Of a stretch of 64,000 nt of DNA, positions 13,286 through 24,036 are shown piece after piece. The notes beneath the pieces were generated by a model. The model was not told where the DNA came from. It was given only the letters and a program-made list of their open reading frames with translations, and did not search any database. The DNA lies in contig JAFBJZ010000850.1 of the NCBI GenBank assembly GCA_016785225.1, forward strand, positions 1,748,501 through 1,812,500, read 5' to 3'. The first letter of the stretch is position 1. Each line of letters opens with the position of its first letter. The translations under genes were made by a program, and so were the position numbers. Origin of the DNA: Psettodes erumei (Eukaryota > Chordata > Actinopteri > Pleuronectiformes > Psettodidae).

Positions 13286-13317
<32 letters not shown>
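13286..13317. repeat. (TG)n microsatellite
   Basis: About 16 TG units adjoining the dispersed repeat on its left. Confidence 0.95.
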
Positions 13318-13318
<1 letters not shown>

Positions 13319-16300
13319 CCGAGCCTCAAAGCATTTCTCTTCAAACACTTTCCCAGTCCTTTTTCTTCACTTTGTAGATTAAAGATATGAAGCTATACTT
13401 CTGTCTTGCTACTTAATTAGATAATATTTCATGCAGAGTGACACCAGAGTTGTGAGCTGGGCAGAGCTTGCTCATTGACTTTGACAGAATCCCCCGAAAA
13501 CTACTTTCCTCCCATCCGGTTCAGTTTTGATTCACCCCTTCACTTTTCAGTCCATTTTTTACCTCTTAGCTCACTTCCTCTTATTTAGACTGATGCTTCA
13601 CTGGCTTCTTGGTTTCGTTCTTCCTCCTCTCGCTCTTGTTTGATTTGATTTATGTGCTTGATTCTGTTATGATGCTGCTCCTAGGTTGGGGGGATAGTGG
13701 ATGTGCTTTTGTTTTTGTGCGTCTGTCACCAGCAGCACATTATTTCTTACTGTCTCATTAGCTGCCCCTGCATTGTGCGTTTCCTCAATTCGTCATTCAT
13801 CCAGGGAACGTTTGCTAAAAACACACCTCGCAAAGTTTGAAACGCCCCTCCTCCAACTTTTGTGAGCTGCGGGCTGATGTCCGTTTTGAGCATTGCTAAT
13901 ATAGAGTCATCTCCTACTCCCCTGCTCAGAACCTAAATTTCAGGCTGTGCCATCCTGCTCTGGGCATTTTCCATGTGCATCACCCTCCTCATCGCTATTA
14001 ACCAACCCCTGACCTCCACTTCCCCCCCCTCCGCCTCCCTGGAGCTTTCTCCTTCACCAGCTCATCCTTCTCTTCCTCGTCCTTCCCAATCCCTCCCCTC
14101 GCCCCCTCACCCGCCGTCCCCAGAGAAAGCGGATATCCTTCAGTCTCGAGTCTCTTCGTTATCACCCCCTCATCCCCCCACTTCACATTTCCCCCCTTCA
14201 CCACAGTCATCATTAATGAGGGTGGAGGGGTTGTTGGGGTTGTCCTTCGCCTGTCCTCGGGGTACGCCTGGTTGTGCGTCACGCTGCCTGTTCCGTTATT
14301 CCCCTCCCATCTGTTGGCGCCTGACAATTTGAAGACGCCATCAGAGGCGATGAAGGTTTATTTATCCATCCATATATTTGTTCATTTATTCATTGAGGGC
14401 CGTTGGACGTTCCCCAAGGCTCAGCAAGCGCCAGGTGCTCGCCGGAATGCAAAGTTGACTCAGTGAAATGAGGGGGCGTGTGCCGAGGGCTCCGCTTGTA
14501 TCGGGTCGTCGCTTTTAATGTGCCGCCAGGAGAGCGAGCCGAGTTACCGCTGCAAGTGCCACACTACGCCCGTGTCACCTCTGCGTCCAGTTTGCTCGCA
14601 GCGCTGTCCACACACACACACACACACACTTCTACACACGTACACAACTTAGCTGTGTCCCCGAAGAATGACTCAAATACACACACACACACTTTAGGAA
14701 AGGCCCCTATGGTCGCTCCATGGCAGTCATCTCCCAAATGCAACTGCGAATGGAAAGCAAGGTGTTTTTGAAAGAGAACAACTCGCCCCGCTCACATACA
14801 AGGACATGTAACCCGGCCATATATAGCACTGATGTCACTGTGTCGTACGTCATATTGAGCATTAGGAGCACCTGGCCCACAGTCAGGGGCCTCAGTAGAC
14901 TCGCAGTCACGCACAAACGAACAGCATATGTGCTGTACACATGCTGACTCTCCTTCAAACCCGCGCGCAAATGCGAGCTGGTGACAGGAGCCGGGGTCGC
15001 CCCATTCACGGGACGCCCCAGAAGATGCATGAGCCGGAGGCCCGTCCTCCAGCTCACAGGAGGGTTTTTTGGGGGGGCGGGTAGCCGAGGCTGACTACCT
15101 CAGCAGTACGCAAACATTAAGTGGGACACGGACCCGAGCCGCGGAGAGGAGAAGTAATGGTGTCATTTGTTATCAGAGATCATCAAGAGAGGGAAGAGTA
15201 AGGAAATAAACATTGTTCCGTTTTCTGTCACCTGATTACTTTGATTTGACATTTGCACAGGTACAGGGCAGCACAGGTACATATTCAGTTAAGAAATAAA
15301 GAAATGATGTAGTTATTGTGCTGAAATTAAGGACTTGGGAAAACAGGTAAGTCTGCCGCGACGGCCGGCCACCTGCTGTGTATATTTGGCAAACCGTTAA
15401 CCAGAAATATCTCCAACCCAGATCGAATGCAGCAGCCACAGTAGACGCCTGCTCATTTCTTTTTTTACCCATTCCCTTAACTCACTGTACTGAATATGTG
15501 AGCTTATTATTTTCACGCTTTCATTGGCACTCTCGCAGGACCTGCCGTGGCTCTCTGATGCCGTAGCTCTCCTGCTTCCTCATTCATCCCATGTTTTTAA
15601 ATACGGCTAGGTGATTGTCTGTGGGTTTTTGGAAGGAGATGCGATGCAGTTGGAGAATCTGAATCGGTTGGGGGTACCACAGATAGACGAGCCGATTTTT
15701 AGCGCGGAGCTGTTTGCAGCTTGGCGTGGCCACAGAAGTGTCAGAAGGCATACATAAGCTGCAGTTACATAACTGAGGAGGTTTCTTTAAGATGTATGCA
15801 AGCCTGGTGCGTGACCCACGCAGCTGGGTTAAACTGATGAATTTTATACTCTGCCTTTAGGCCTTCCATCCAAACAAAAACTCAAATGTTCTTGTCCCCC
15901 TGTAGTGTTTTACACATCAACAGAGAGGACAAAGAGCAGTCATTTACAATACATGGAGTAAGGGTTTATTAACTTGCTCATGACCAGCAGATAGAGTTGG
16001 GATGTTTCAAAGGTCTTGCACTCCCGGATCACCAACGCTCTCCAGTGCCAAACGGCAGCACCTCCCATGTGGAGCACATGGGTCTGTGTCAGAACCAGGC
16101 TTCACTAATGTCTGTCACTGATTTATGAAAACCTAATAACAAAAAAAGCCATCCAAAGACAGTATCTATTTCATTGTCTGTCCCCAGGCCTTCATCTGTC
16201 GCTGATGAAATCTAATTTAAGGAGGTCCTAAGTTATTTGAGGACACGATTCCAATTTAATCGATACAAGTTGCGCCTTCTGACACCATAAAGAAAATTGC

Positions 16301-16937
16301 GCCATAAACTCTGATGACACCCAGGAATAAATTCCAGCTGAAGTCATATTCGTAACACAGTCAATTAGGCCAGGGAGTCCACCCACCGACCGGTTTAACC
16401 TCAGAAGGTCCTTCCAAATCATTTGTTTGAAAAGCCGGTAACTGCAATAATTAGTCGAGATCACAGGCTGCAGACAGGAACATGGCGGAGTTCATCCTTT
16501 CACCTAATTGTAAATCAGACATAAATATGAAAATCAATATAGACCTTTTAGGCAGATTGCAATACTACCAACAGATCAGATGTTTGGGAATAAAAATCAT
16601 GCATATTATTAGTGATGGTGCACAGGCCAGGTCAACCCATTAATGTTTTATTGTGCACAAGCATGTTTGCATCACATTAACACACTGCTGTTCCCCTGGT
16701 TTCAGTGATGGTGCTAAAACGGGGTCACTCAGCGTGGCGCGCGTGGACCAGGTGCTGGTGCACCTGTCTGAAAAAACACACACACCTGTCATTTCTGTCC
16801 CTTGACATGCGTGCCCATATCGCCATAAAACACACATGAACACACTGCAGCGACACACAACAGCCACCGCACACCTGTCTGATGGCTGTCATTGTAGCAG
16901 TAGCCACACATCGTTTGTCACGATCCCTCCTGGCAGC

Positions 16938-16970
<33 letters not shown>

Positions 16971-18836
16971 GGGGGGGGTGCATTGACAAGCCAGCAAGAC
17001 AGTAACTGATGTGTCCATTGTGTTTGTGTAAATCAACCCCCAGAGCTAATTAAATATGGCCGCCTGGTCCATTGTGCAGGGGAATGGTAGTGTCGTGGTA
17101 ACAACTGGCCGCTGACGACCGCCAGAGAGATACAAAGACAGAGGGGGGAGAGATTTGCTTCTCTGTGCAGACTGGAAACATCCCATCCTGGCCTTTGGCA
17201 CAGCACACAGGGCCAGGTCCCGTTTAGGGATGTGCACAATTAGTCAGCTAAACAATTAAGTGTTGCTGCCCTGGCTCGTCAGCGCCTGAAACACTTGCTT
17301 GTTCAACTTCTTATTAAAACGTCATTAATGTACAACAATAGTTAACTGTTGCATCTCAGATGACAGGCGGCCTGCCGCGGAAAATTTAAATAAGTTCCTA
17401 CTGTGTGTTGTGTCAGGTCAAACTGGCCGGAGCAATGCGTAAGCACAGGCAGGACAGGGATGTGGATGTTACACACAATTTAAATGTGCTGATGGTTCTA
17501 GTGCTGCTATCGTTAGCCACGCTCTGCAAACCAGTTTGACATTATTTCCCCTGTTTTGACTGTTTTCTGCCTTTGACATTGTGCACTATTCTGAATTGAG
17601 CTTTCTGTTTAGTTAACACTTTCATTGTAAACCTTGATGCCATGACGAACATGGGGAGCCACTTCATGAGATGTAGTGGGTGTGTATCAGAGACATGTTC
17701 GTCTTGGTTCAGGCTGGATTTTTGTCTCTCCCTCTGAAAGACACCAGTTAGGCATTTGTTAGAAATGACTCCACCGCTAAGTTTCATTGATTAAAGGAGA
17801 AGGATGGTACAAAAGCATCACGCAATGGACCAAAGGCAAATCACAGACCCAGCTGTGTGTCCCCATTTAATGTAAAGGCCATACTGTACAACAGCAGTCA
17901 CACCAGGGTGACAGGTTGGCCAGCACTGGTGAACAAGCTATGGTCCATGAGACTTCTGTTTCAGTGGATATGTAAATCTCAACTAAAATGAAGTTGAAAC
18001 ATTTGCTCCAGTGACCACGTCCCCATTAAAAATGGGGTCTGAGTCATTAGTAAGTTTGATTTGAAAAGCAGAGGGCCTGATCATTTCAGGCCAGTCACAC
18101 ATGAACAAAGGGCCCAACCATTGTGTGTTAAAGGACGGCCCATGTCATATTGTGACAAGTGTTTCTGAAAGTCTTCCCACTCGTTTCAAGTTCGATCCAA
18201 CGGCCACTGATGTTGCTCTGATTGGGTCACCTCAGCTGCTGCGCTTTATTCTAATTCTGTCAAGAACGTGTTATGGCAGCTAATAAGTCTGCTCTCTGTC
18301 TCCACCCTGCGGAAGAGTGATGACTGGGAGGCATCTGAGCACGCTAATGGAAATGGAGAGCAGGGGAGCCGCCATAATCTCTGTGATTAAAGATGAATTT
18401 ATTCCACTGGGCAACCAGGATGAGAACAAAAGAGCCGCTGTTGCCCAGGGTTTGGTGTGGAGTAAGGAAGAGGGAGATGGATCCGGGGCGAGGGAGGGAG
18501 AGAGGAGAGGTGCATAATTCAAATGATAAATTATGTCTGTGGACCAATTATGGCTGAACGGGGTTGAGAGAAAGGTGGGGAGCCAGCACATTTTTACATA
18601 CGACTGTAAATGCAACCAGTCCTTTGTTTGCTACGATGCAAAATGCAGGGAGGCAACATGAAATGTCCTTTAATCTATACTTCATTTGGCTGCACGTTTT
18701 GTTTTGCAGCATTTTGCATCTTTCTGTAATCAATCTTACTACTACTAATCCTCTTCGTCCCTTGTGGGACATAAGGCTTCAATGAGCTCTCTGCCTGGCA
18801 TCATGGCAGCATGTTTTGCTTCTCCCCTCAACACGT
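13318..18836. other. non-coding stretch
   Basis: No coding exon recognised. ORFs at 13973-14332 and 13998-14327 lie in a C/T-rich, Ser/Pro-coding stretch and look compositional. The segment at about 18310-18440 is non-repetitive, with AT-rich homeodomain-type cores, and could be a conserved non-coding element. Confidence 0.45.
16945..16979. repeat. (TG)n followed by a G run
   Basis: About 13 TG units that pass directly into a run of about nine G. Confidence 0.9.
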
Positions 18837-19290
18837 TCATCTTTTGAGGCTCCTGCACTTGTGTTTTTGGGTGTCCCAGGTTTTCTTTGTCCATCCTAAG
18901 GCAACTCTTGGGATGCGGTTTTGCTCCATCCTGCCAGTTTTCTTATATAGTTGTTGGTTGGATATTTTGTTGGGCCGAAAGATCTGGCAGATTCGCCTGA
19001 GGCATCTGTTGTGGAAGACCTGGAGTCTCCTCATGTCTGTACTGACCGCACACCGGCGCTCTGAACCATACAAGAGGACAGACTTCACGTTGCTGTTGTA
19101 CAGGAGCAGATGGAACGGAGGTGGGAAAAGGCACCCTGAGCTTTTCCCAGCCTTGCTCTATTGTCTTTATGGACAGCGCTGTCCTTGCTGATAAGGCTGC
19201 CAAGGGAGGTGAAGTCCTCCACAAACTCAAGCGATGCTCCATTCACCCGGATGGGTGCTGCGGGGCTAGAGTTTGTGCACATCACTTGGA
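18837..19290 (-). pseudogene. decayed non-LTR retrotransposon reverse transcriptase, C-terminal fragment
   Basis: Read on the minus strand, 19285 to 19088 encodes VNGASLEFVEDFTSLGSLI and then a RARLGKAQGAFSHLRSI block. After a frameshift near 19088 the reading continues with KSVLLYGSE, LQVFHNRCLRRICQIF and NKISNQQLYKKTG, then RMEQNRIPRVALGWT. This series is characteristic of the C-terminal part of RTE-like LINE reverse transcriptases. The frameshift, and the direct joining of KKTG to RMEQNRIP where intact elements have extra residues, show a dead, internally deleted copy. No endonuclease or RT core is present. The exact clade is uncertain. Confidence 0.8.
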
Positions 19291-20035
19291 GCTGTGCATG
19301 TTAAGTCTGACGTGTCTGGCATATTTGTTGAGTCTGTCAGTTTTGGATTGCATGTTAGAGTGGCTTGTTGAAAGCTGAGAAGACAGGGTCCAGTGGGTAA
19401 CTTGTCTGTAAATTGATAAGCTCCTGTCTCGTGAGCACACATTGGTATGTGACCACAAACAAACACTTTTCAGCTCCTTTTATGGAATTAGAGCATTTCT
19501 GTGCAGGCTTTATTTCTGCACATGTCTCCCAACCCCAGCCAGTCAGCTGGTCCTCTAACCGTTTAGCTCCTCACCTCTCAGACATGACTGCTGTGAAAAC
19601 CGTGCAGTGTGTCGACAACACCAGCGCTGAAACATATGCAGAGGACCTGCAGTTACGCGGGGCTCTGAAATAATTCTCCTGTGTCTATACTTGGATATGC
19701 TTTGGATGGAGTTGTGAGCAGCGAGCCTCATCTCGCCATCTAAATATGGCTTTGTTTACAGAATAAACAGCCGAGAATGGGGAAAGAAAATAGGAAAACG
19801 GCGAGGCGCTGGAAGCCCTGCAGTGCAGCGTCGCACATGAGCAACACAAGAGCAATATTTGGTTTCTATAAACAAGGAGCGTCACTGGAGCAGCAGGTTG
19901 AGTGATTCTCCATAAAGGTCTTTTCTTTATTCCGGTGTTACAGTTAATCTCTACAAAGGCAGCACGGGTCAAACGTGGCAGCATTCATCAAAGCATCAGC
20001 CTCAAGGCACAAACTGTATAGTGCAGATTCAATTC
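19291..20035. other. non-coding stretch
   Basis: Nothing recognisable. It may include further unrecognised parts of the adjacent LINE relic. Confidence 0.4.
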
Positions 20036-20110
20036 TTTTCCATGGCTTCAAAATACACCCATCAGCCACAACACTGAAACCAGTTTGAACTTGGTGGGTG
20101 ATCGGTGTAG
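20036..20110. repeat. MITE-like repeat, copy A
   Basis: It begins TTTTCCATGGCTTCAAAATA and continues CACCCATCAGCCACAACACTG; it ends GGGTGATCGGTGTAG. The left end (TACACCCATCAGCCAC) and right end (reverse complement CTACACCGATCACCC) form a degenerate terminal inverted repeat. A related copy with the same TTTTCCATGGC lead-in is at 22835-22914. Confidence 0.5.
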
Positions 20111-22834
20111 GTCTGCGCTGCTGCTGTGTTTATTATTTATGAAGCCTCCCAGATGAAAGAGACGTAGAGATCCATTCAGACTGGAGGGAGGACGAGCTGT
20201 CAGGCTGGATGCACCAGCACGGGTCTAAAGACACGAACATCAGTGTTATATGAAGCGGAGAAGTTGGCAAATCTTTGGGAAACTACTTGTACAGTTACAC
20301 CGTCAAAGCAGCTTCTTCTTCCTCATCAAAATGAATGAAAATAATGCACGATTCCTCAGTTACTCTGTGCTGTAAGTGTGTTAGTTATCTTACTGTGCTG
20401 GAAAGTGCAGATGCATATATGCATTTGCATCTTTTCGTCTAATGTAAGTGTACTGGGACAGAAGTGACAGAAAGCAAGTACAGTAAATTCCCATAAGGCC
20501 GTCCCAAATGTGCGTTTATTAAAACCCGCATGTTGCGCAGGTTTTTCAGCAGCTGCCTTGAATCAGCCCAGTTGCACTGTAAATTAGCAACTGCATTGTG
20601 CTTATAATATACTTTATTATGTGGCTTATTTGGTCATGACTTTGGGAGCTGATTTTTGTGTGAGTTTTGGGTTCAGTAGCAAGTAAGACCATCGTCAGCC
20701 TGTCCCATTAGTGTGTGTGTGTTTGTGTGTGTGTGTCCGTGTGCGTTTGTAGAATGTGTGCCCAGCTCTAAGCGTGCAGCTCTGTGGTCCCTGTTCATGC
20801 AGTGCCAGCAGTGTGTCGCGTGCTGCTCACTACAGATAATTACCAGGACTTGTCAGAGTGTCTCTCACGCACGCGCGCACACACGACTCTGCCTGAAACA
20901 ATTTTGGTTGGCTAATGAGACTCATAAAACAGACTATTCTCAGTGTGATTCATCAAGGAATGTTTTCAGGCCATTGCAAAAAATAATAATAAATAAATAA
21001 AAATCCCTTTTTTGCTTGCGTCGTCCAAAAAACTTGATGCATTGTTGTTCCGGGGTGCTTCCACTTCTCCGGTTCGTTTCAGGCTTTTCAAAGGGGGCTC
21101 CATGTTGGAGTGTCTGAAACACAATGCATTACCCCGTGAGTCACACATATGCACCGTATGCACACAAATGTGCACGCACACCTCCACACGCACAAACTAG
21201 GTCAGCAGGAGCCAGCATCATTTGGTATGAATCATACCGTACCCTCATAGAAAGAAGGCTGAAAATAAATCAGTATGAATTATGGCTTCTGTTAGAGGCC
21301 GGTGATGATTGGCTGACGCGGGCCAGCCCCTTATCAAGCTATCACCAGTTTGCCCGCCTTTGATCTCTGTCATATGCTTCTTCAACAATGCTGCTGATTG
21401 TGCTGATGACCTACGTGATGACGGTTCATTACGGTGGTAAGATCTGCAATCATATTCATCCATGTTGTGTTTTGAGGAAAGTTCTCCCTGTAGGCCCGGG
21501 TTTTTCCTGGCTGCATTATTTTAAGAACAGCCGGAACGCTTCAGATTTGGTCTGAAGGACCCACTCGCCTGACGGAGCTTACTCAGGTCACAAAGGAGCA
21601 GGTGGTGTTTGATAATTTAAGTAATTTAAGAATCATTATATAATAATCATAATCATAATACTATTTTAAATCCCTGTGGGGTGAAATCCTCTTTCCGCTC
21701 GCTCCGGTGGAGGAGGTCAGAAGTACGGATGGGCTGCGGGGTGGGGTGGTGGTGGCGGGGGGGTCGACACGTTCGGAGATGCTCCGGGAGGAAGCTAACG
21801 TATGATTTTTCTAACCCCTTCAAGTCAGTCGGCATTATTCATGTTTAGGACACATTATTGATGACCTCTTCTCGTTCATAATTAACCACGCTCATTGATG
21901 CTGCTTGAACTACAGCAAAGACTGTGTCGGATCCACATGAGAAATTAGCATTAACAACTGGAAAGAGTGGAAAAAAAAACATTGCTGAAAATAAACTGTT
22001 TTGACACTTTCCAAATTGCTTGTTTGAAGGCCTCGGCAGTGAAGTCACTGGAAGTGCACGGAAGGAGGGAAAGAAAGCGACGCACAGACCCTGAGAGCTG
22101 CAGTCGCACAATCCTGGCTGAGGGCACAAAACGCTTGCGCACACGCTAATCCAGCTGTGTGTTCAGTAATGACAAGCGAACAGAAGGGGATGAGAGGGCG
22201 GAGAGGGGGAATGTGTGTTGCTGGTTGGAGTTTGCGAGGGGTGACAGGATGGACCGGGGCGTGGGCGGAGTTCATGACAGGATACGGCTAAAGGACTGAG
22301 ACCGACCGGGATTTACGGGGAGGGAGGGTTGGAAAGACACACGTCATTAAATCAAGTCGTGTCAAGGAGGAACTCCTGAGTTGTTATCTCTGGTGCTGAC
22401 TTTCTCTAAGTGCCACTTTTGTGAGCTGTAGTGGCTCACAGGCTTGCCAAACGCTTTCTGCTTCCACTTATTGCAACCGAATGATTGCGGCTGAAAATAC
22501 ATAATTTCCTTTGCAAGAGTACATAGATTTCCCAAGGACAGATCTCCCCAAAACTGTGTTAGAAGCACCAGGTGGAAAAATTTTACCAGTGAGGTTTTGA
22601 CCCCAAATCATTTTTTTTATTCTACTATTGATATTGTTTGTGTCCAGCGCCCATTCTCCTGGGGTTTAACGGACGTGCGCGCAATTCTTCAACCGGCAGT
22701 AACTGAAATGCCGTAATTTAATGGAGTTGTGTGAGGTGAGATCAATACTCTGCCCCCTGGAAAAAACAGCGACAAAGAGAAAATGGCCATTCTGTCGGTT
22801 ATGTGATTTTAAACCTATTTTGTGCTCTCAGTTA
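20111..22834. other. non-coding stretch
   Basis: No exon recognised. It contains GT-rich imperfect repeats near 20712-20750 and a moderately GC-rich block at 22050-22330. Confidence 0.45.
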
Positions 22835-22914
22835 TTTTCCATGGCCTCAGAATAAAGCCGTCGGCCACACCATTAAAGCAAGTGGCTGTTTTAATGTTCT
22901 GGCTGATCGGCGTC
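22835..22914. repeat. MITE-like repeat, copy B with inverted arms
   Basis: It starts TTTTCCATGGCCTCAGAATA. The left arm GCCGTCGGCCACACCATTAA and right arm TTTTAATGTTCTGGCTGATC (reverse complement GATCAGCCAGAACATTAAAA) can pair into a hairpin with a short loop around 22883-22888. It shares its lead-in and left arm with copy A at 20036. The arms resemble the GATCAGCCATAACATTA terminal repeat of a common fish DNA-transposon family, from memory. Confidence 0.55.
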
Positions 22915-23251
22915 CAGTACGTACGGTTGAGCTGAGAGCGCACGAACATGAGTGAAATTGGAAGTCATTAAGAGAGGGAGCGAGAGACGGTGAGAGGAAA
23001 ACACAGTGACGGGGGTTCAGGTCGGAGAGGTGGAGCAGAGATTGGACGCGAGAGAGAAAGAGAAGTGGTGGGAAAGAGTGGGACAGAGGAGTAAAGGGAC
23101 AACCCGGGGGTGGGGGGGGATCAGGTGTACTGAAAGAGAGAATAAAAGGAAATCCTGGATAAAGAGCGAGTTCAGTTGGAAGACTGAGCTCTGCAAAACG
23201 AGGGAGGGAAGAGCAAGAGAGCTTCAGCAGAGAAACGGAGAGAGAGAGAGA

Positions 23252-23266
23252 GGGAGGGAGGGAGGG
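23252..23266 (+). other. G-quadruplex motif in the 1b leader region
   Basis: Four GGG runs separated by single A residues, the most compact form of the G-quadruplex consensus, on the sense strand. If transcribed it would be in the 5' leader. Confidence 0.6.
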
Positions 23267-23614
23267 AGGAGAGCGAGAGGGAGAGGGAGAGCTGAGGGAA
23301 GTCTCAGTAGCAGCAGCAGCAGCAGTTTGGCTGAGCGCTCAGTCAGACGGACTACAGCTGTGGATCAGATACAAGCTCTGTTTCTCTATCAGCCCCAAGA
23401 GGCTCAGTGAGACACAGGCAGAGAGACGGGGGGACAGGAAATGAGAGACGGACCGACGGACAGAGCGAGACAAACCAGAGGGAGGGAGCGCCAGACTGAC
23501 ACCAGAGTGGCAGGAGAGGACAGAGACTGAGGGGAGGCAGAGGGACGAGCCCCAGGAGCCCAAACTCTCTGTCGCCGTGGGAGCGCTGGGGGCCGACCAG
23601 TGACAGCACGCTCG

Positions 23615-23653
23615 AGGGGGGAGGAGAGGGAGGGGGAGGAGGCGGGGGGAGGG
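23615..23653 (+). other. second G-quadruplex-prone block in the 1b leader region
   Basis: Successive runs of six, three, five, six and three G separated by short A/G/C spacers on the sense strand, within 200 bases of the proposed start codon. Confidence 0.55.
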
Positions 23654-23852
23654 ACCCGAGGGGCCTCGGGGGCACAGTGACGGTGCCTACGGTGCCAACG
23701 GTGGTGCCGCCTTCGCCCTTTCCGTCTCTGGGGGAGAGCAGAGGGGCGAGGACGGCCGACGGAGTGGCAGGACGGGGGAGCGTGGATGGCGGGCGGGTGC
23801 GGGGGGGCAGCTGGGCGGGGACGGGGACGCCCGGCGGGACGTGTCCGTGCCC

Positions 23853-23984
23853 ATGGGCCGGGGCTCCTGGGCCGACCAAATGAGCGAGATGTCGCTGAGT
23901 GGGCGAGACAGCCTCCCCCAGGAGGGGGGGAGGAACGCCAGGGTCCGAAGGGCCGTCCGTATCTCATCCCTCGTGGCTCAGGAG
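23853..23984 (+). CDS. kcnh6: ERG potassium channel, alternative first coding exon (1b-type N-terminus)
   Basis: This exon encodes 44 residues from the ATG at 23853 (MGRGSWADQMSEMSLSG...) to ...VRRAVRISSLVAQE, followed by the donor GTGAGT at 23985. The last 14 residues match the end of the short mammalian ERG1b N-terminus, which replaces the PAS domain and joins the common S1 exon. The phase (0) fits the common exon at 57573, giving VAQE followed by VLSLGADV. The upstream half is not conserved with mammals as I recall them. An in-frame TGA at 23601 closes the frame upstream, and 23853 is its first ATG. Two further in-frame ATGs (23880, 23889) could also serve; 23889 has a purine at -3, while 23853 has C at -3 and G at +4. 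Channels with this short N-terminus lack the PAS domain that slows closing, so they deactivate faster (known for ERG1b). Identity of the exon is strong; exact start and paralogue are less certain. Confidence 0.85.
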
Positions 23985-23996
23985 GTGAGTGGGAGA

Positions 23997-24000
<4 letters not shown>

Positions 24001-24030
<30 letters not shown>
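24001..24030 (+). repeat. (TG)n microsatellite just inside the 1b intron
   Basis: 15 perfect TG units starting 16 bases after the donor at 23985, followed by CGCGCG. In the transcript this is a UG repeat next to a 5' splice site. Confidence 0.95.

Positions 24031-24036
<6 letters not shown>

Larger units (their letters stand above)
22970..23852 (+). promoter_or_regulatory. kcnh6: GC/purine-rich promoter and 5' leader region of the 1b-type ERG transcript
   Basis: This is the region just upstream of the alternative first coding exon. It is GA-rich from 22970 to 23300, carries a perfect GGGAGGGAGGGAGGG at 23252-23266 and a short CAG run at about 23308-23327, then becomes very GC- and CpG-rich (23570-23850). 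A second G-rich block (23615-23653) has at least four G runs. An out-of-frame ATG at 23786 precedes the likely start. The transcription start cannot be read from the sequence; no TATA box stands out. Long minus-strand ORFs here follow from GC content. Confidence 0.5.

Noticed and set aside
18160..18240. AAGTTCGATCCAAC resembling a tRNA B box
   Set aside because: No A box at the right distance and no cloverleaf could be drawn by eye.
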